Assembly: GCA_024138025.1 (NCBI GenBank)
Contig: JAMXBD010000635.1
Span: 682,001-746,000 of the forward strand
Length of the DNA stretch: 64,000 bases
Source: Combretum micranthum
Taxonomy: Eukaryota; Streptophyta; Magnoliopsida; Myrtales; Combretaceae
Reading direction: 5' to 3'
The notes under the pieces are model-generated. The model saw nothing but the letters and a program-made list of their open reading frames with translations, had not been told where the DNA came from and made no database searches. Below, one piece after another: positions 50,026-61,495 of this stretch (positions within the stretch are counted from its first letter, which is position 1; the number at the start of each line of letters is the position of its first letter). The position numbers and the translations under genes are program-made.

Positions 50026-50245
50026 GTCCAATTTTTCAATCAAAATCACTTTGTGGATCTAGTACAAATGTCCTCTCAATAAAATAAGGGATTTTGAGCC
50101 TCTGACCCAAGTAGGTCAAAATCCAAAAATACAGTCCATTGAAATCAACCATTTTTGGTGAAAATTGGATTGAGGGCAATTTTGGGGCCTAGAATACCAA
50201 ACATTCAAGTGAAACACATTGTGGCACTAATATGGATGTTCTTGA
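50026..50245 (+). repeat. 169 bp satellite monomer(s), partial
   Basis: Resumes with TTAGAATGTCCAATTTTTC and covers about 1.3 units: ATCACTTTGTGG, TGTCCTCTCAATAAAATAAG, GAAAATTGGATTGAGGGCA and ATATGGATGTTC are recognisable. Same orientation as the other arrays. Confidence 0.85.
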
Positions 50246-50396
50246 GTTGGGTTGGGAGTGTGAATGATGTTCCAAAACATGAAGTTAAAGTATTTCAAAA
50301 ATTTATAAAAAGCCAATAAGTTATGTGTAACTTCGATTGCAATCAACAATGTAAGGCAATCGCACCTACCGAAGTAGTATAGAAAATATCAGATTG
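50246..50396. other. Spacer
   Basis: 150 bp with no recognised feature between satellite and LTR. Confidence 0.4.
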
Positions 50397-52000
50397 TGTC
50401 GCACCCAAAGGATACCCTAAATGTGGTAGTCCACTACATACAATATTAAGACTTAAGAATGATTACTTAGTCACGTGAAAGTCTTGATACTATATGTAAA
50501 GTGTCTAACATAGTCATAGCAAACACTAGTAGGATATTTGGTTTAAGAAGTAATATGAAGCATACAAAAACTAATAAACATATATTTACCAGATTAGTCA
50601 AAACAAGGTCTTTACATAAACTAAAGGGCATTTCCCCAATAATTCTCTAATATCCAAAATAGAGTCTGGATCTTATATAACAACAATTATAACTACAAGG
50701 ATTTTAAAAGAAATCTATTCTAAGATCTTCAAAAGGATTTCCCCCAAAATCTTACCAAAAAATGTGAGCTTATCGAATAACCAAAGGCTTCAGATATGAG
50801 AGATATTGATCCCATGTTAACAAAAATCTATTGAGGTGTAAACTCAACTAGCTTAGTCAGAATATTCCTAGATTATCGTACTTGTATCAATGAATTCAAA
50901 TAAGTTATTAAACAAGCATATGGAATGCATCAAGCAAGTGAGCAATCATTACATATGATTTGCCGGAAATCATATGTTTGAATAGATTACGCCCTTCATT
51001 TGGGGTTAGATATTCCTAGCTCTTTAAAACCCATCTTTATCATCCATCTTATAGTTTTTTTTTCTAGCTCTTATTTGCCTATCCTGAAATAGTTCTTTCC
51101 AGCTCTTATTCGTCCATCTTGGCAGTCTTACCATACCTACGATTACCTCATTACTATACTCCCGTCCCACCAAGGCATAGTAGCTACATGCAATGTGTCT
51201 CAGATCATGATATGCATGAATCAATTAATATAACTCCTAATATGTGATTAAGGTAATTTAAAGACAATCATAGAATTTGTAGATACTCCATCATGATAAT
51301 AAAACAAAATTTAATTAACAATAATTTATGTCTTGATATGCTTAGTATACTTTCAACCAAAATTATCATGCATATTCCATTTTTGTCTTGTTCTTACTTC
51401 TAGTGTCTCTAGCTACAAACACAAATAAATACGTAAAAGTAGAAGATAATCTCTTGGCCATCCTTGTAAAAAAAAAAATCTTTTTACTCATAAAAGTTCT
51501 CTTGATATGGATCCTCCAACTTCTCATCACCTAAATGAAAGAAAATACCTAGAATGAGTATTTCACAGAAGTGCTACTCAAACTTTCTAATTCTATTTCA
51601 CTATTTTCGTCAAAAATCGGATGAATGGAAATTTCAACTTAAAATGGCCATAACTTGCTCATTTTAACTTGGAATTTCACTTATAAGATGTCATTTTCTA
51701 CCTACTCGAAAAGAGCTATATATTTCTAAGGTTACTTTTTGACATTAAAAGCTGTTTAAGTTCTAAAATGTGTCAATACAAGTTTAGCATGAAAATCCCA
51801 TCCCTTAAATTGTACTTTTCAAAGTCTTACTTCATCTAAAAAGCTTATAACAACACATAGATATTTATATAGTTTGAAAAATCCTTTAATATAGATATAG
51901 ATACTCATATTATATACATAATTCTTGAAATGACCTAAACTTAAAGATAACTAATTTAAATATATAAATCTAGTGCATGACTTATGTATGCATGTGCTAG
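50397..52000 (-). mobile_element. Truncated chromovirus-like LTR (inner end preserved)
   Basis: Plus-strand reading begins TGTCGCACCCAAAGGATACC, matching the complement of the right end of the solo LTR 29055-33111, and follows it through CTAGCTTAGTCAGAATATTCC, GATTACGCCC and the GGCCATAACTTGCTCATTTTA block (51643-51730). Similarity fades near 52000, so the start of the LTR in element sense is missing. No PBS or gag is adjacent on the left, so it is a solo or fragment. Confidence 0.75.
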
Positions 52001-53331
52001 TGAAATTTGTATATTTGTTTAATTGTTTTAAATATTTTGGCATATGAGAAATAAATTTTATATGTTAAGTATGTTAATATGAATTGATGCGTGTGTTGAG
52101 TTAGTGTGAAGTATATGTGTTTGTATTAGTGTATTTGAATATTAGTACAAGTGTTATTGATACTTATATGGTGCTTGTGTTGATGTATGTGTAATGACAT
52201 GTATAAAAATTTTGTTCAAATAAGTTAAACAAGCACAAAATATGTTGTCAACATAGCAGAAATTTTGGAAGTGAAACCAAGCTAAAAAACACATGATTTT
52301 GGCCCAAAAATCAAGCCTTAGCCCATGAAATTAACCCCCATGTGCAGTTGCCCTAAAAGTCTAAATTAGGATGAGAATGAGCCCCTTTTCCTTGCTAAAC
52401 ACACTTCTAAAAATCAGACACAAAATCCATACGAATTTCCTCTTCAACTTTTTCAAACTTTGCTCTTTTGTCTCTCTTTGTGATGTACCTCATAACCTTA
52501 GCAAGGACAAGATTTAAGCTCTAGTGTCTTCCATCAAACCAAAGCTTCCTAAGGTAAGTTTATGCATGTTTGAAAACTTAATTACTTGTTTAAATTTCTC
52601 TATACATGTAAGTTCCATGTTATTATGAATATGCTTGTTGAAATGAGTTCTTGATGAATTGCATGTGTTATTTGTATATAAGCTAGGATTTTGATGATAT
52701 AGGAGTTGTTGGTATGTGCTAAATAGGTAACAAATAGTGTTGGAGTGCATGAAGTTAGAAATGAGTAGGGTTAAGATGGTTTAGAGAAGAATAGATTGGC
52801 ATAATGAGGGTTAGATGATGATTTGTGTTTGAAATGGTGGATATGAGTGTTTGATGAGGTTGAAGTGAAGATTTTGTATATTAAAAGAAGTTAGAATACA
52901 TATAGGTTTAGGGTAGGTGTTGGAAATGTATTTGAATGAAGTTGGAAATGAAAACTTCGGCAAAAGTGTATTTTCAATAACCCTAGAGTATCAGATGGTT
53001 TAGGTGAAACTTAAAACCTAAAGGAAAGCAGATGGTGAAGAACATATATCAAAAGGATTTCAAACCCTACCTAATTGATCCATTTCAATCCTAAAAATTA
53101 GAAACCCTATAATCATTTAGAACAAATCACAAGTCTGGAAACCCTAAACAATGTTAGATAAGTCGAATGGCCTTAGATGCCAATTGAGTATGATGGGAAA
53201 AGAAAATCTTAAATACTGAACCCTAAGAAATCAAATACCTTTGAAAACAAAACAAAAATAAAATAATTATTACTAGGAAACCCTATGCTAAACAATTCAT
53301 CCATTTGGCCTCTAACAAGCAAATTGAGGTG
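52001..53331. other. Unassigned AT-rich region, partly LTR-like
   Basis: Contains a stretch (52430-52560) ending CTTCCTAAGGTAAGTTTATG, a donor-like site with the same look as in the LTR leaders above but without a clear TATA box. At 53090-53290 several AAACCCTA words occur. No gene, RNA or complete element supported. Confidence 0.4.
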
Positions 53332-53390
53332 GTTCAGGGTTTTAGGGTTCAAGGTTCAGGGTTCAAGTTTAGGGTTCGAGGTTCATGGTC
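53332..53390 (+). repeat. Short telomere-like repeat tract
   Basis: Variant TTTAGGG-type units (TTTTAGGG, TTCAGGG, TTCAAGG, TTTAGGG, TTCGAGG), about 8 units, G-rich strand on plus, ending directly at the poly(T) of LINE A. Confidence 0.8.
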
Positions 53391-53670
53391 TTTTTTTTTT
53401 TTTAATGGCAAAACCCGTTCACGAAGGGAGGATGCCAGCCTCAAATTTTATTAGATTAAAAAGGGAGTACAAAGAAGGGGGACATAAAGCCTAACCCCTA
53501 TTTTACATAAAACCTATAGAGCATGTAAAAAGATAAATAAATGAGTACTAATCTCCTTACATATATAACCGACATGCATGGAAAATAAAAAAGGGAGTAC
53601 TACTCCCCTTACAAAATAAATAAACAACGTGGAAACAAGGAGTACTACTCCCTTACATACAACAAAAAGG

Positions 53671-54027
53671 TTATACAATACGAAAATAAGATGAGCCATA
53701 CTTATCCTTCCAAAGGATAAATTTCAAATTTGGCTCAAGGTCTGTCTTATTCCAAGAGAAGAAGGTGACCTGAGTGTCTCTAGCTTTTTTGGCCAACCAA
53801 TTTATTGCGTGGTTACTTTCTCTCCATACATGAGATAAAGTGCTGTGGGTATCCTGTAGCAATTTCGTTGCCCATGAAATATCATTCTACTTGTCCCATC
53901 TAACTTTGGTGAAGGATAGCTACTTTGAAATAACTTTAGAATTAGTTTCAACATGAACCTGTTTGAAGCCACAGGTACTGCAAAACTCTAGACCTTTAAT
54001 AAGTGTAGACAATTCTATACTCTCAAT
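53671..54027 (-). pseudogene. LINE A RNase H domain, C-terminal half
   Basis: In minus sense: a Val-Glu-Thr-like start, then LQDTHSTLSHVWRESNHAINWLAKKARD and LKFILWKDKYGSSYFRIV-stop, matching LINE B at 59832-60119. The HVWRESNHAxNWLAKKA block is the C-terminal hallmark of plant LINE RNase H. It is cut from its N-terminal half by the LTR starting at 54028. Confidence 0.85.
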
Positions 54028-57000
54028 TTTCACGCCCCGAAGGGTACCATAAACGTGGCAGTCTGTCATACACAATACTAAAGCCTAGGAATGACTACCT
54101 CAGTCATGTAAAGGCTTCCATATCATGTACAAGGCGTACATCAACCAAGAGAACGCATCGGAGTAGCACAATTTATATTGATAATAAATAAGTAACAAGG
54201 CAAAGAGAATACTTATCATAAAACATAAACATATTAAATTACAATTCTTAGGGGCATATCCCTCTATTGTCTTCAAATAAATATACATCACTAATCATAT
54301 AAGTCATTACATATAAAGAACCTTACAAAATTACTTCATCTTTTGATTCCATTTCCTTCATAGAAGCTTAACATCCTTTCATGACTTCCTTAATGTCATG
54401 ATCCTCAATGTAAGCCACGGGTATACCTGTTTCAACAAAATCTATAGGGGTATAAGCTACAACTAGCTTAGTGAGATATTTCTTTTCATTTGCACCATAT
54501 TTTCAAACAAGTTCATTTAGACTTTTACACGTATGCTATGTATACAATGCAACAATCACATGATTATGCAAATATATATAGTTAGCCGAAAACCATATAT
54601 AGAACGGATTTACCCCTCCGTATCAAAGGTTAGAGAATCGGGGTTGAAGATCCTCGATCTTTTACTGCTAGTCCCCAGGTCCTCACCCACAGCGTTCGGT
54701 TGGCTCGGCTCTGAACCTAGAGTCGCTTTCCCCGAGCGATTTGGATTCTCTAGGAAGGAACATGGCCCTTGTCACCGCACGATCACAGCCAATCCAACTC
54801 TACGCGTAGGAGTAGCAGCCTTCCGAAAGAGATGTGACTCGATGGATGCTATGTGTGAGTGTTTCATTTTTTTAAGCCAAAGCTTTTTAAGGTTTATTAG
54901 GGGGCAATTAATCAATTTAGCAATAAATAAGCAGTCATACAAGTAAGTAAACAAAATTATTTAAACAAACAGTTTGAAGTTGCGATATTCTTAATTCTCA
55001 TTTCACGCATAAATATAGAATCACATATATACTCATAATCCCGAAATCCCCAAATATATATCAATTTTTATCTTCTCTTAGGATACTAATGTTACTACTT
55101 TACAAACACAAGCAAGGTAACGAAATTAAGAGGAATAACTCACTCGTCCATTTTGCGATCTTCTTAGTCGTAGTATTCCTCAGGAAGGGTAATCTCGTAC
55201 CTTTCGTTACCTAGACAAAAGAAATACCCAGGCTGAGTATTTCGTAGAAATTCTACTTAAACTTTCTAATTCTATCTCACTATGTTCATTAAAATCGTAT
55301 AGAATGAATTTCCAATTTAACATGGCCATAACTTGCTCATTTTAATTCGAAATTTCGCATCTAATATACCGTTTTCTACCTATTCGAAAAGATCTATCCA
55401 TTTCTAAGGTTATCTTTATCATATAAGGTCATTTTGGTTCCGAAAATATTGGGTACATATTTAAAACAAATATTTCTAGATTTTTGCAAAACCATTTTCT
55501 AACTTAATCTTCATTTTAAAGAAAATCCTTTTGTGACAATATATATATATAAATATAAATATATATTTGATAAATACTTTGAGTATATAGGTAAGCTCAC
55601 TTTATATGTAAAAATTCTAATGGTAGTGTCTTAACAATTTATTTCATAAAATAATTCATTTTCGGTTGTTAAAACTTTAACTTTGATAATTTCTTTTTAA
55701 GTATTTTGAAGAAACTTTATATTTTCATAGATTATTATAAATGAGTATATTATTATTTCATTTTCTTCATTCTTTTTCTAAAAAAAAGTAAATTTTCTTT
55801 TAACCTTAGTCTTTCATAAGTTTTACTTCTAGTGATAAATGATTAAATTTATCAAAAGTTTATTAAGTTGTTGAAAATCTTTTTGTATTTATAATGGTTT
55901 TAGAAAATGAGTCTTGTCTTCTTACATTTATTATTTTAAAATATAAGTTTTTGTTTTTTAAAACTTGTTCTTTTATTTCTTTTGAAAAGAATTTTCTTTA
56001 TTGATAAAACCCTTTGTTTTTAATCTTATCTTGTTTATATTATTTGAAAACAAGTTCTTTCTTTAGAAATTTGAAAATCATTATTTTTCCTAAGTGGGTT
56101 TATAATTTTATTGGTTGAATTCGTCTTAACTTTGAAAACTAGTTTATTTTTTAGTTTTGTTATGGAGTTAAAAAGAGTTTAAACCTTAAGCTTGTTGTAA
56201 AAACTTTTAATATTAACAAATTATTTTACTAAAACTTAGGTTACCATAATATACAAAGAAAATATTTATTTCTTATGTTTTCTTGGTAAACTATCTTTGT
56301 TATTTAAGAAAACTTTGAGAAAACTTGTATTACTTTATTTTAATGTTGTTGATAATAACTTCATTATTTTGTGACAAATCACATAATAGAACATTTGGTT
56401 TTAAGTTCCTTTAGTAAAGTAAAATTCCAATTTCAAATTAGTTGAGACAATATCATTATGTAGATGCAAGTATTATGAGCATATAAAATAATAAAAACAT
56501 AAGAAAATGCTAGAAACAAATAATAAGCAAGAAAATAAAATATCAAGTATCAGGAACCTTAGCTTCATCAAGGTATCCCGGTCAAGTATTGGGAGCCTTA
56601 GCTTCATTAAGGCATTCCGGGACTAAGAATGGACTAGTCTCAAAAGATTAAAAAAAATAAATAAAAGATTATTTTGACTTGATATGGACAAGTCTAAGAC
56701 TAGAAAGACTAGTCTTAAAGAAATAGCATGAAATAAATAAATAACAAGTGAGCTTATATGCTCTAAAGATTATAATATATATATATATATAATATATTTA
56801 GTTACATATGAATAATAAAATCAACATAACAACATAATAAAATAGAAGATCATGTGCAAGAAAAAACATGAACATATTGTTGCTTTTACAACTCATATGA
56901 GTCTCAAAACAATACCATAGTTATTTTAAGTTACATGACATGGGTAAATAAATAGTTGGAAGAAGTTTACCTGAAGTGTTTATGTGGTATGAAAATGGTA

Positions 57001-58330
57001 GATGAAAGGGGTATTATGTGAGTAGTAATATGTGGTAGATAGTTTATGTATAAGGAATGATTTTTGTGAGGAATTGATTTAAGAGAGTTTTGGTAGAGAG
57101 AATTCTTGAAAAGAGGATTTGTGGAGAGATTTTGAGAGAGTTTTGGCAGTGAAATGAATTGTGTGAAAGAATGAAGGAAGAATGGGGTATTTATAGAATT
57201 TTGGAGTGAAAATTGGATGTAATTAAATTAATTGAAAAAGAAAATAAATGGAGATAAAGAGAGAGAGAGAGTGGTGGACGGCAACTTCATGCAAGAGGGG
57301 GAAATTTGAAAAAAAAAAAATTTTAGAAGAAAAGTGTAAGAGAAGTTTAGTAATAAGTAGTGTAGAATTTTTATGGGAAAGAAAATTGTAAGAAATAGGT
57401 AAGTATGTGTAAGAAATAGGTGTAAGAAAAAGTAGAGATAGTGAATAGTAATGAATAGTAGGAAAGTACTATGAATAGTAAACTAGACAATTAAAGTACC
57501 GGTAGTAATAAAAATATGCGTAATAATGCGATATCTGTAATTTTTAGCTATCGAAAAATTCTAAAACTGATAATTTTAAATTCCTTGTTTAATTACGAGT
57601 CTTTTGGTGTTAATAAAATATTTTTAATATTCCGAGCTCCGGGACACACTTTTCGAGAATTGATCCCGTTTGAGTCCGAAGGACACTCGAAATTCGCGAA
57701 TCTGATATTTTTATGTTACCCTATATTATTACGAACTATTTGAAGCCATTAACTTAACTTCATTTTCTAGAGTTTGAGAATGCGAGATTGCCGGATCTTA
57801 AACACTTGGGTTTGCTATGAGCTTTGTTGACTTTTAGGGTTCTGGTTTGACTTCTAGTTTTGTTGAGTTATTCGTAAGATCACATAATTTTGGAGTTTTG
57901 TCTGTTTTATATTTTTAGCTCAATATCTAAGGTTTATCTTATTTTATTTGTGATCATTTAATAGTTTTAGTTCTCAGGATCGTTCAACCGAGTCTAGGGT
58001 TATGAGTTGACTCAATTTGGCTTTTGGTGAAAATTGAAATTTCTGATTTTGAAATTCACCGAAGAATTTAAGATCTTATCATTTTGTTGAGTCTTATTTT
58101 GCGTTTTAGGAATTGGGTAGATCATTTGATTGGCATGCGGATGTCAATTCAACCGATAGTTGGATTTTCTTATTTTGTTTTTGAGGGTTTTCCTTTTCTC
58201 AAATTAAGAAATCTTAGTTTTGATCTTATTTAGAATTAAGTTTTAATTTGGTTTGATTTTTAGGGTTTCAATTTTGGTGTTTGACTCTTGGATTATTTTC
58301 TAAGAATTATGAAATTTTCAGGGGTTTACA
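54028..58330 (-). mobile_element. 4.3 kb solo chromovirus-like LTR with perfect TSD inside LINE A
   Basis: Plus-strand reading TTTCACGCCCCGAAGGG (TG changed to TT) to TTTTCAGGGGTTTACA, flanked by tcaat at 54023-54027 and 58331-58335. In element sense: TGTAAACCCC start, GCCGTCC motif (~57277), TATA box (CTATAAATACCCC, 57184-57196) and AGGTAA donor-like site (~56970). LINE B gives the uninterrupted sequence, so the empty site can be read directly. No PBS, PPT or coding region. Confidence 0.93.
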
Positions 58331-59055
58331 TCAATGGACTGGTGTGGAGAAAGAAAATCAAAGTACCATATAACATTACCATTATCATCCTTTAGGATTG
58401 TACCTCCCCCACCCATACCATTCATTAAATTGCCATCAACGTTGAGTCTATATTTACCTATTGGAGGACTAACCCATGATATTCAATGGATGTGTTTCCT
58501 TTTAGGGGGCTTAATGCAAGTCTTGAAGAGATCCTCATCTTGTTTGACTTGTCTTTGTGATAATGGGTTAGCCCTTCTTAAATTTCTGAGCTCATTAATC
58601 ACCTGCAAGACAAGATACTTAGACGAACGGGATGTATTTCTATGCTTCCTATTATTTCTTTCAATCCATAGATGCCATATGACAATAATAGGTATAAAAC
58701 ACCTTACATGGTTTTTGATGTTTCTAGTTTTACTTTTCCAGAATTTTAGCATGACATCTGTGGATGTAGTGTTAGGAAGATTAAAGATACCAAAGAGAGA
58801 TGCAATAGCCTTCCAAACATCTAAAGCATATTGACAAGTGAAAAATATATGCATAACTAATTCACAGTCATCTAGGCATTACTAACATCTTGAAGCAAGG
58901 TTGAGGCCCCAGCTAGATTGTGTATCATCAGTATGAATAAAGGATTTGATAGCAAGATAAATCAAGAAAGACACTTTTAAAGGAATAAATTTAGACTAGA
59001 AAGTACAAAAAGTGTCATTTGTTGGAGCTCTAATCCTAAAATGATAAAAGGATTC
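58331..59055 (-). pseudogene. LINE A zinc-finger region and RNase H N-terminal half
   Basis: In minus sense: remnants of the zf-RVT region, then MHIFFTCQYALDVWKAI, IVIWHLWIERNNRKHRN, SQRQVKQDEDLFKTCIKPPK and a decayed start of RNase H. It matches LINE B 60905-60190 with several stops and truncates at its 5' end next to the telomere-like tract. Confidence 0.85.
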
Positions 59056-59612
59056 ATTAGGTTTTAGGGTTTAGGGTTTGGGGCTTGGAGCTTGGGGTTT
59101 GGGGTTAGGGGCTTGGAGGGTTTAGGGCTCGGGGTTTAGGGTAGGGGCTTGCAGGGTTTGGGGCTCGGGGTTTGGGGTTGGGGGCTTAGAGGGTTTGAGG
59201 CTCGGTGCTGAAGGCTCGGGGCTTGGAGGGTTTGGGGCTTGAGCTTTGGGGGCTTCGGGCTTGGGGTTTCGGGGTTTGGGGCTCGGGGCTTGGGGTTTCG
59301 AGGTTTGGGGCTTGGGGCTTAGGGTTTCGGGGTTTAGGGCTCGGGGCTTGGGGTTTCAGGGTTTGGGGTTTAGGGTTTAGGGTTTAAGGTTTTAGGGTTT
59401 TAGGGTTTAGGGTTTTAGGGTTTAGGGTTTTAGGGTTTAGGGTTCAGGGTTAGGGTTCGAGGTTCCGAGTTCAAGGTTCAGGGTTCAGGGTTCAGGGTTC
59501 AGGGTTCAGGGTTTATTTAGGGTTTAGGGTTTGTTTAGGGTTTAGGGTTTAGGGGTGTTTAGGGTTTAGGGTTTAGGGTTTAGGGTTTTAGGGTTTAGGG
59601 TTTAGGGTTTAG
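59056..59612 (+). repeat. Degenerate telomere-like repeat array (~550 bp)
   Basis: Dense TTTAGGG-related units on the plus strand: perfect TTTAGGG stretches near 59375-59440 and 59520-59610, TTCAGGG runs (59475-59510), and GC-richer variants (GCTTGGGG, GCTCGGGG, TTTCGGGG) at 59080-59350. It links the truncated 5' end of LINE A with the poly(T) of LINE B. The 60-residue Gly/Leu/Trp frame inside it is only the translation of the repeat. Confidence 0.92.
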
Positions 59613-59831
59613 GTTTTTTTTTTTTTGGCAAACCCGTTCACGGGGGGAGGATGCCGACATCAAATTTTATTAGATGAAAAGGAAGTACAAAGATGGGGGG
59701 GACATAAGGCCTTACCCCATAGATACATAGCACCTGTAGAGCATAAAAAAGTGAACGAGGGAATACTATTCCCCTTACATTAAAGCACCATGAAGGAAAT
59801 GAATAAAGGAGTACTACTCCCCTTACAAAGC

Positions 59832-60330
59832 TTATACAATTCTAAAATCCGATAAACCATGTTTATCTCTCCAAAGAATAAAATTGAAGTCCATTTCCAT
59901 ATTAGATTTGTACCAGCAAAAAAAGGTTGTCTGAGAATCTCTTGCTTTTTTTGCTAGCCAATCTGCAGCATGATTACCTTCCCTCCATATATGAGACACG
60001 GTACTCTGCGTCTCTTGCAACAGATTTCTAGCCCATGAAATATCATGCCATATGTCCCATCTCACTCTAGTGGATGATAACCATCTTGAGATAACCTTGG
60101 AATCGGTTTCGATGGACACCTATTTAAAGCCATAAGTAAAACAAAATTCTAGACCTTTGGTGAGAGCGGACAGTTCTATACTTTCAATAGAATGGTGAGG
60201 GGAAGGAAAATGAAAATACCATATAGCATTACCTTGAGCATCTCTAAGAATACCACCACTGCCACCCTTTCCATTTCTCAAACTACCATCAACATTTAGC
60301 TTAAACTTACCTACTGGAGGACTTAGCCAG
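59832..60330 (-). pseudogene. LINE B RNase H domain
   Basis: KLNVDGSLRNGKGGSGGILRD, then SIELSALTKGLEF, a TAG stop at 60118-60120 (where the frame continues VSIETDSKVI), then WARNLLQETQSTVSHIWREGNHAADWLAKKARD and SDFRIV-stop. The D-E-D-D pattern (DGS, E of SIELSA, D of ETDS, D of HAADWLA) is present. It would remove RNA from RNA:DNA hybrids; the nonsense codon breaks this copy. Confidence 0.9.
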
Positions 60331-60689
60331 GAGACTGATTGAACACGTTTATGTTTAGGAGGTTTAATGCAGTGTCTAAAAAGATCCTCATCGTCCTTAA
60401 CTTGTCTCTGAGAAAAAGGGTTAGCCCTTCCTAGATTTCTAAGATCTTCAATCACCTGCAAGACAAGAGTTTTAGGTGGACGACTAGTGTTTCTATGCTT
60501 CCTATTGTTCCTTTCTATCCGTAGATGCCATATGACTAATACTGGAACAAAGTTTCTAACATGATTTTCAATATTTCCAGATTTTCTTTTCCAGAATTTC
60601 AACATGACATCTATGGATATGATGTTTGGAAGGTTAAAGATGCCAAAAAATGACATAATAATCTTCCAGACATCCAAAGCATACTTACA

Positions 60690-61471
60690 GGTGAAAAAAA
60701 TGTGCATAGCTGATTCACAGTCACATAAACACAGATAACATCTTGAAACAAGGTTCATACCCCAACTAGATTGTTTATTATCAGTATGAATGAGAGACCT
60801 AGAGGCACGCCAGATAAAGAAAGAGATTTTTTGAGGGATGAACTTAGACCAAATGATAGAATTAATGTCATAGGTTGGAGCTTTAGTTCTTATGTGATCA
60901 AAAGCGCTGGCAAGAGAGAAAGAACCATGGTTGGAGAGCTTCCAGCAGGGAGTGTCAGGTTTATGACAGTCCACATGATGTGTGAGGATTTCATTGATAA
61001 TGGAAGGAGGAACCAGGAGAGAAAGGTGATCAACATCCCAAGCATTATTTTGCCACAAATCTTTGACCAACAACTTGGAATGATGATGAGTATCGTGGTT
61101 GGCAAGACAACCGGACTGAAGCAAGAGTCATACCAAAAATTGATATCACCTTTCCCCAAACCAAAGAAGATAAAAGGTTCAGCTAAGTCTCTAGCCCTAA
61201 GAAGCCTTTTCCAAAGGGGAGAAGAATTATGAGTGATTGAAGCTTGGTTAGGGTGGGTGTTCTCCAAGTATTTAGAATGCAAAAATTGAGATAAGAGAGA
61301 AGATTCAGTACGGAAACGCCACCATAATTTGATTTCAAAGGATATGGAGACATCAGATAAAGCACGAAAACCCACACCACCTTCTTCAATAGGGAAGCAA
61401 AGATTAGCCCAAGAAGACCAATGAGTAGCCCTAGAAGTAGAGGAATCCCCCCAGAAGAAATTAGCAAACAT
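60690..61471 (-). pseudogene. LINE B post-RT region with zinc-finger (zf-RVT) domain
   Basis: Reads FFWGDSSTSRATHWSSW, FPIEEGGVGFRALSDV and KLWWRFRTES in one frame, then after a shift near 61120 NHGSFSLASAFDHIR, IPQKISFFIWRASR and CYLCLCDCESAMHIFFTCKYA in another. The Cys/His pattern CxxC...HxxxxC is that of zf-RVT, found after RT in plant LINEs. Confidence 0.9.
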
Positions 61472-61495
61472 GCTTCCAGTTTTTTAATGACCCAT

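Larger units (their letters stand above)
53391..59055 (-). mobile_element. LINE A: 5'-truncated L1-type LINE, split by a solo LTR
   Basis: In minus sense the element ends at a poly(A) (poly(T) at 53391-53402), preceded by a tail that is nearly the same as LINE B's (GGCATCCTCCC...GTGAACGGGTTT). Its coding part is collinear with LINE B from the zinc-finger region to the end of RNase H. The 5' end breaks off near 59055, corresponding to ~60905 in LINE B. A 4.3 kb LTR (54028-58330) sits inside the RNase H region. Outside that LTR it is about 1.36 kb long. Confidence 0.88.

Noticed and set aside
53041..53290. AAACCCTA words as an inverted telomeric array
   Set aside because: They are isolated and irregularly spaced, unlike the dense tracts at 53332 and 59056; similar words are scattered in several LTR leaders here.
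59205..59387. Gly/Leu/Trp-rich 60-codon frame
   Set aside because: Translation of the degenerate telomere-like repeat.
60771..61232. 153-codon plus-strand frame
   Set aside because: Antisense shadow of the LINE B zinc-finger region; the minus strand carries the recognisable domain.
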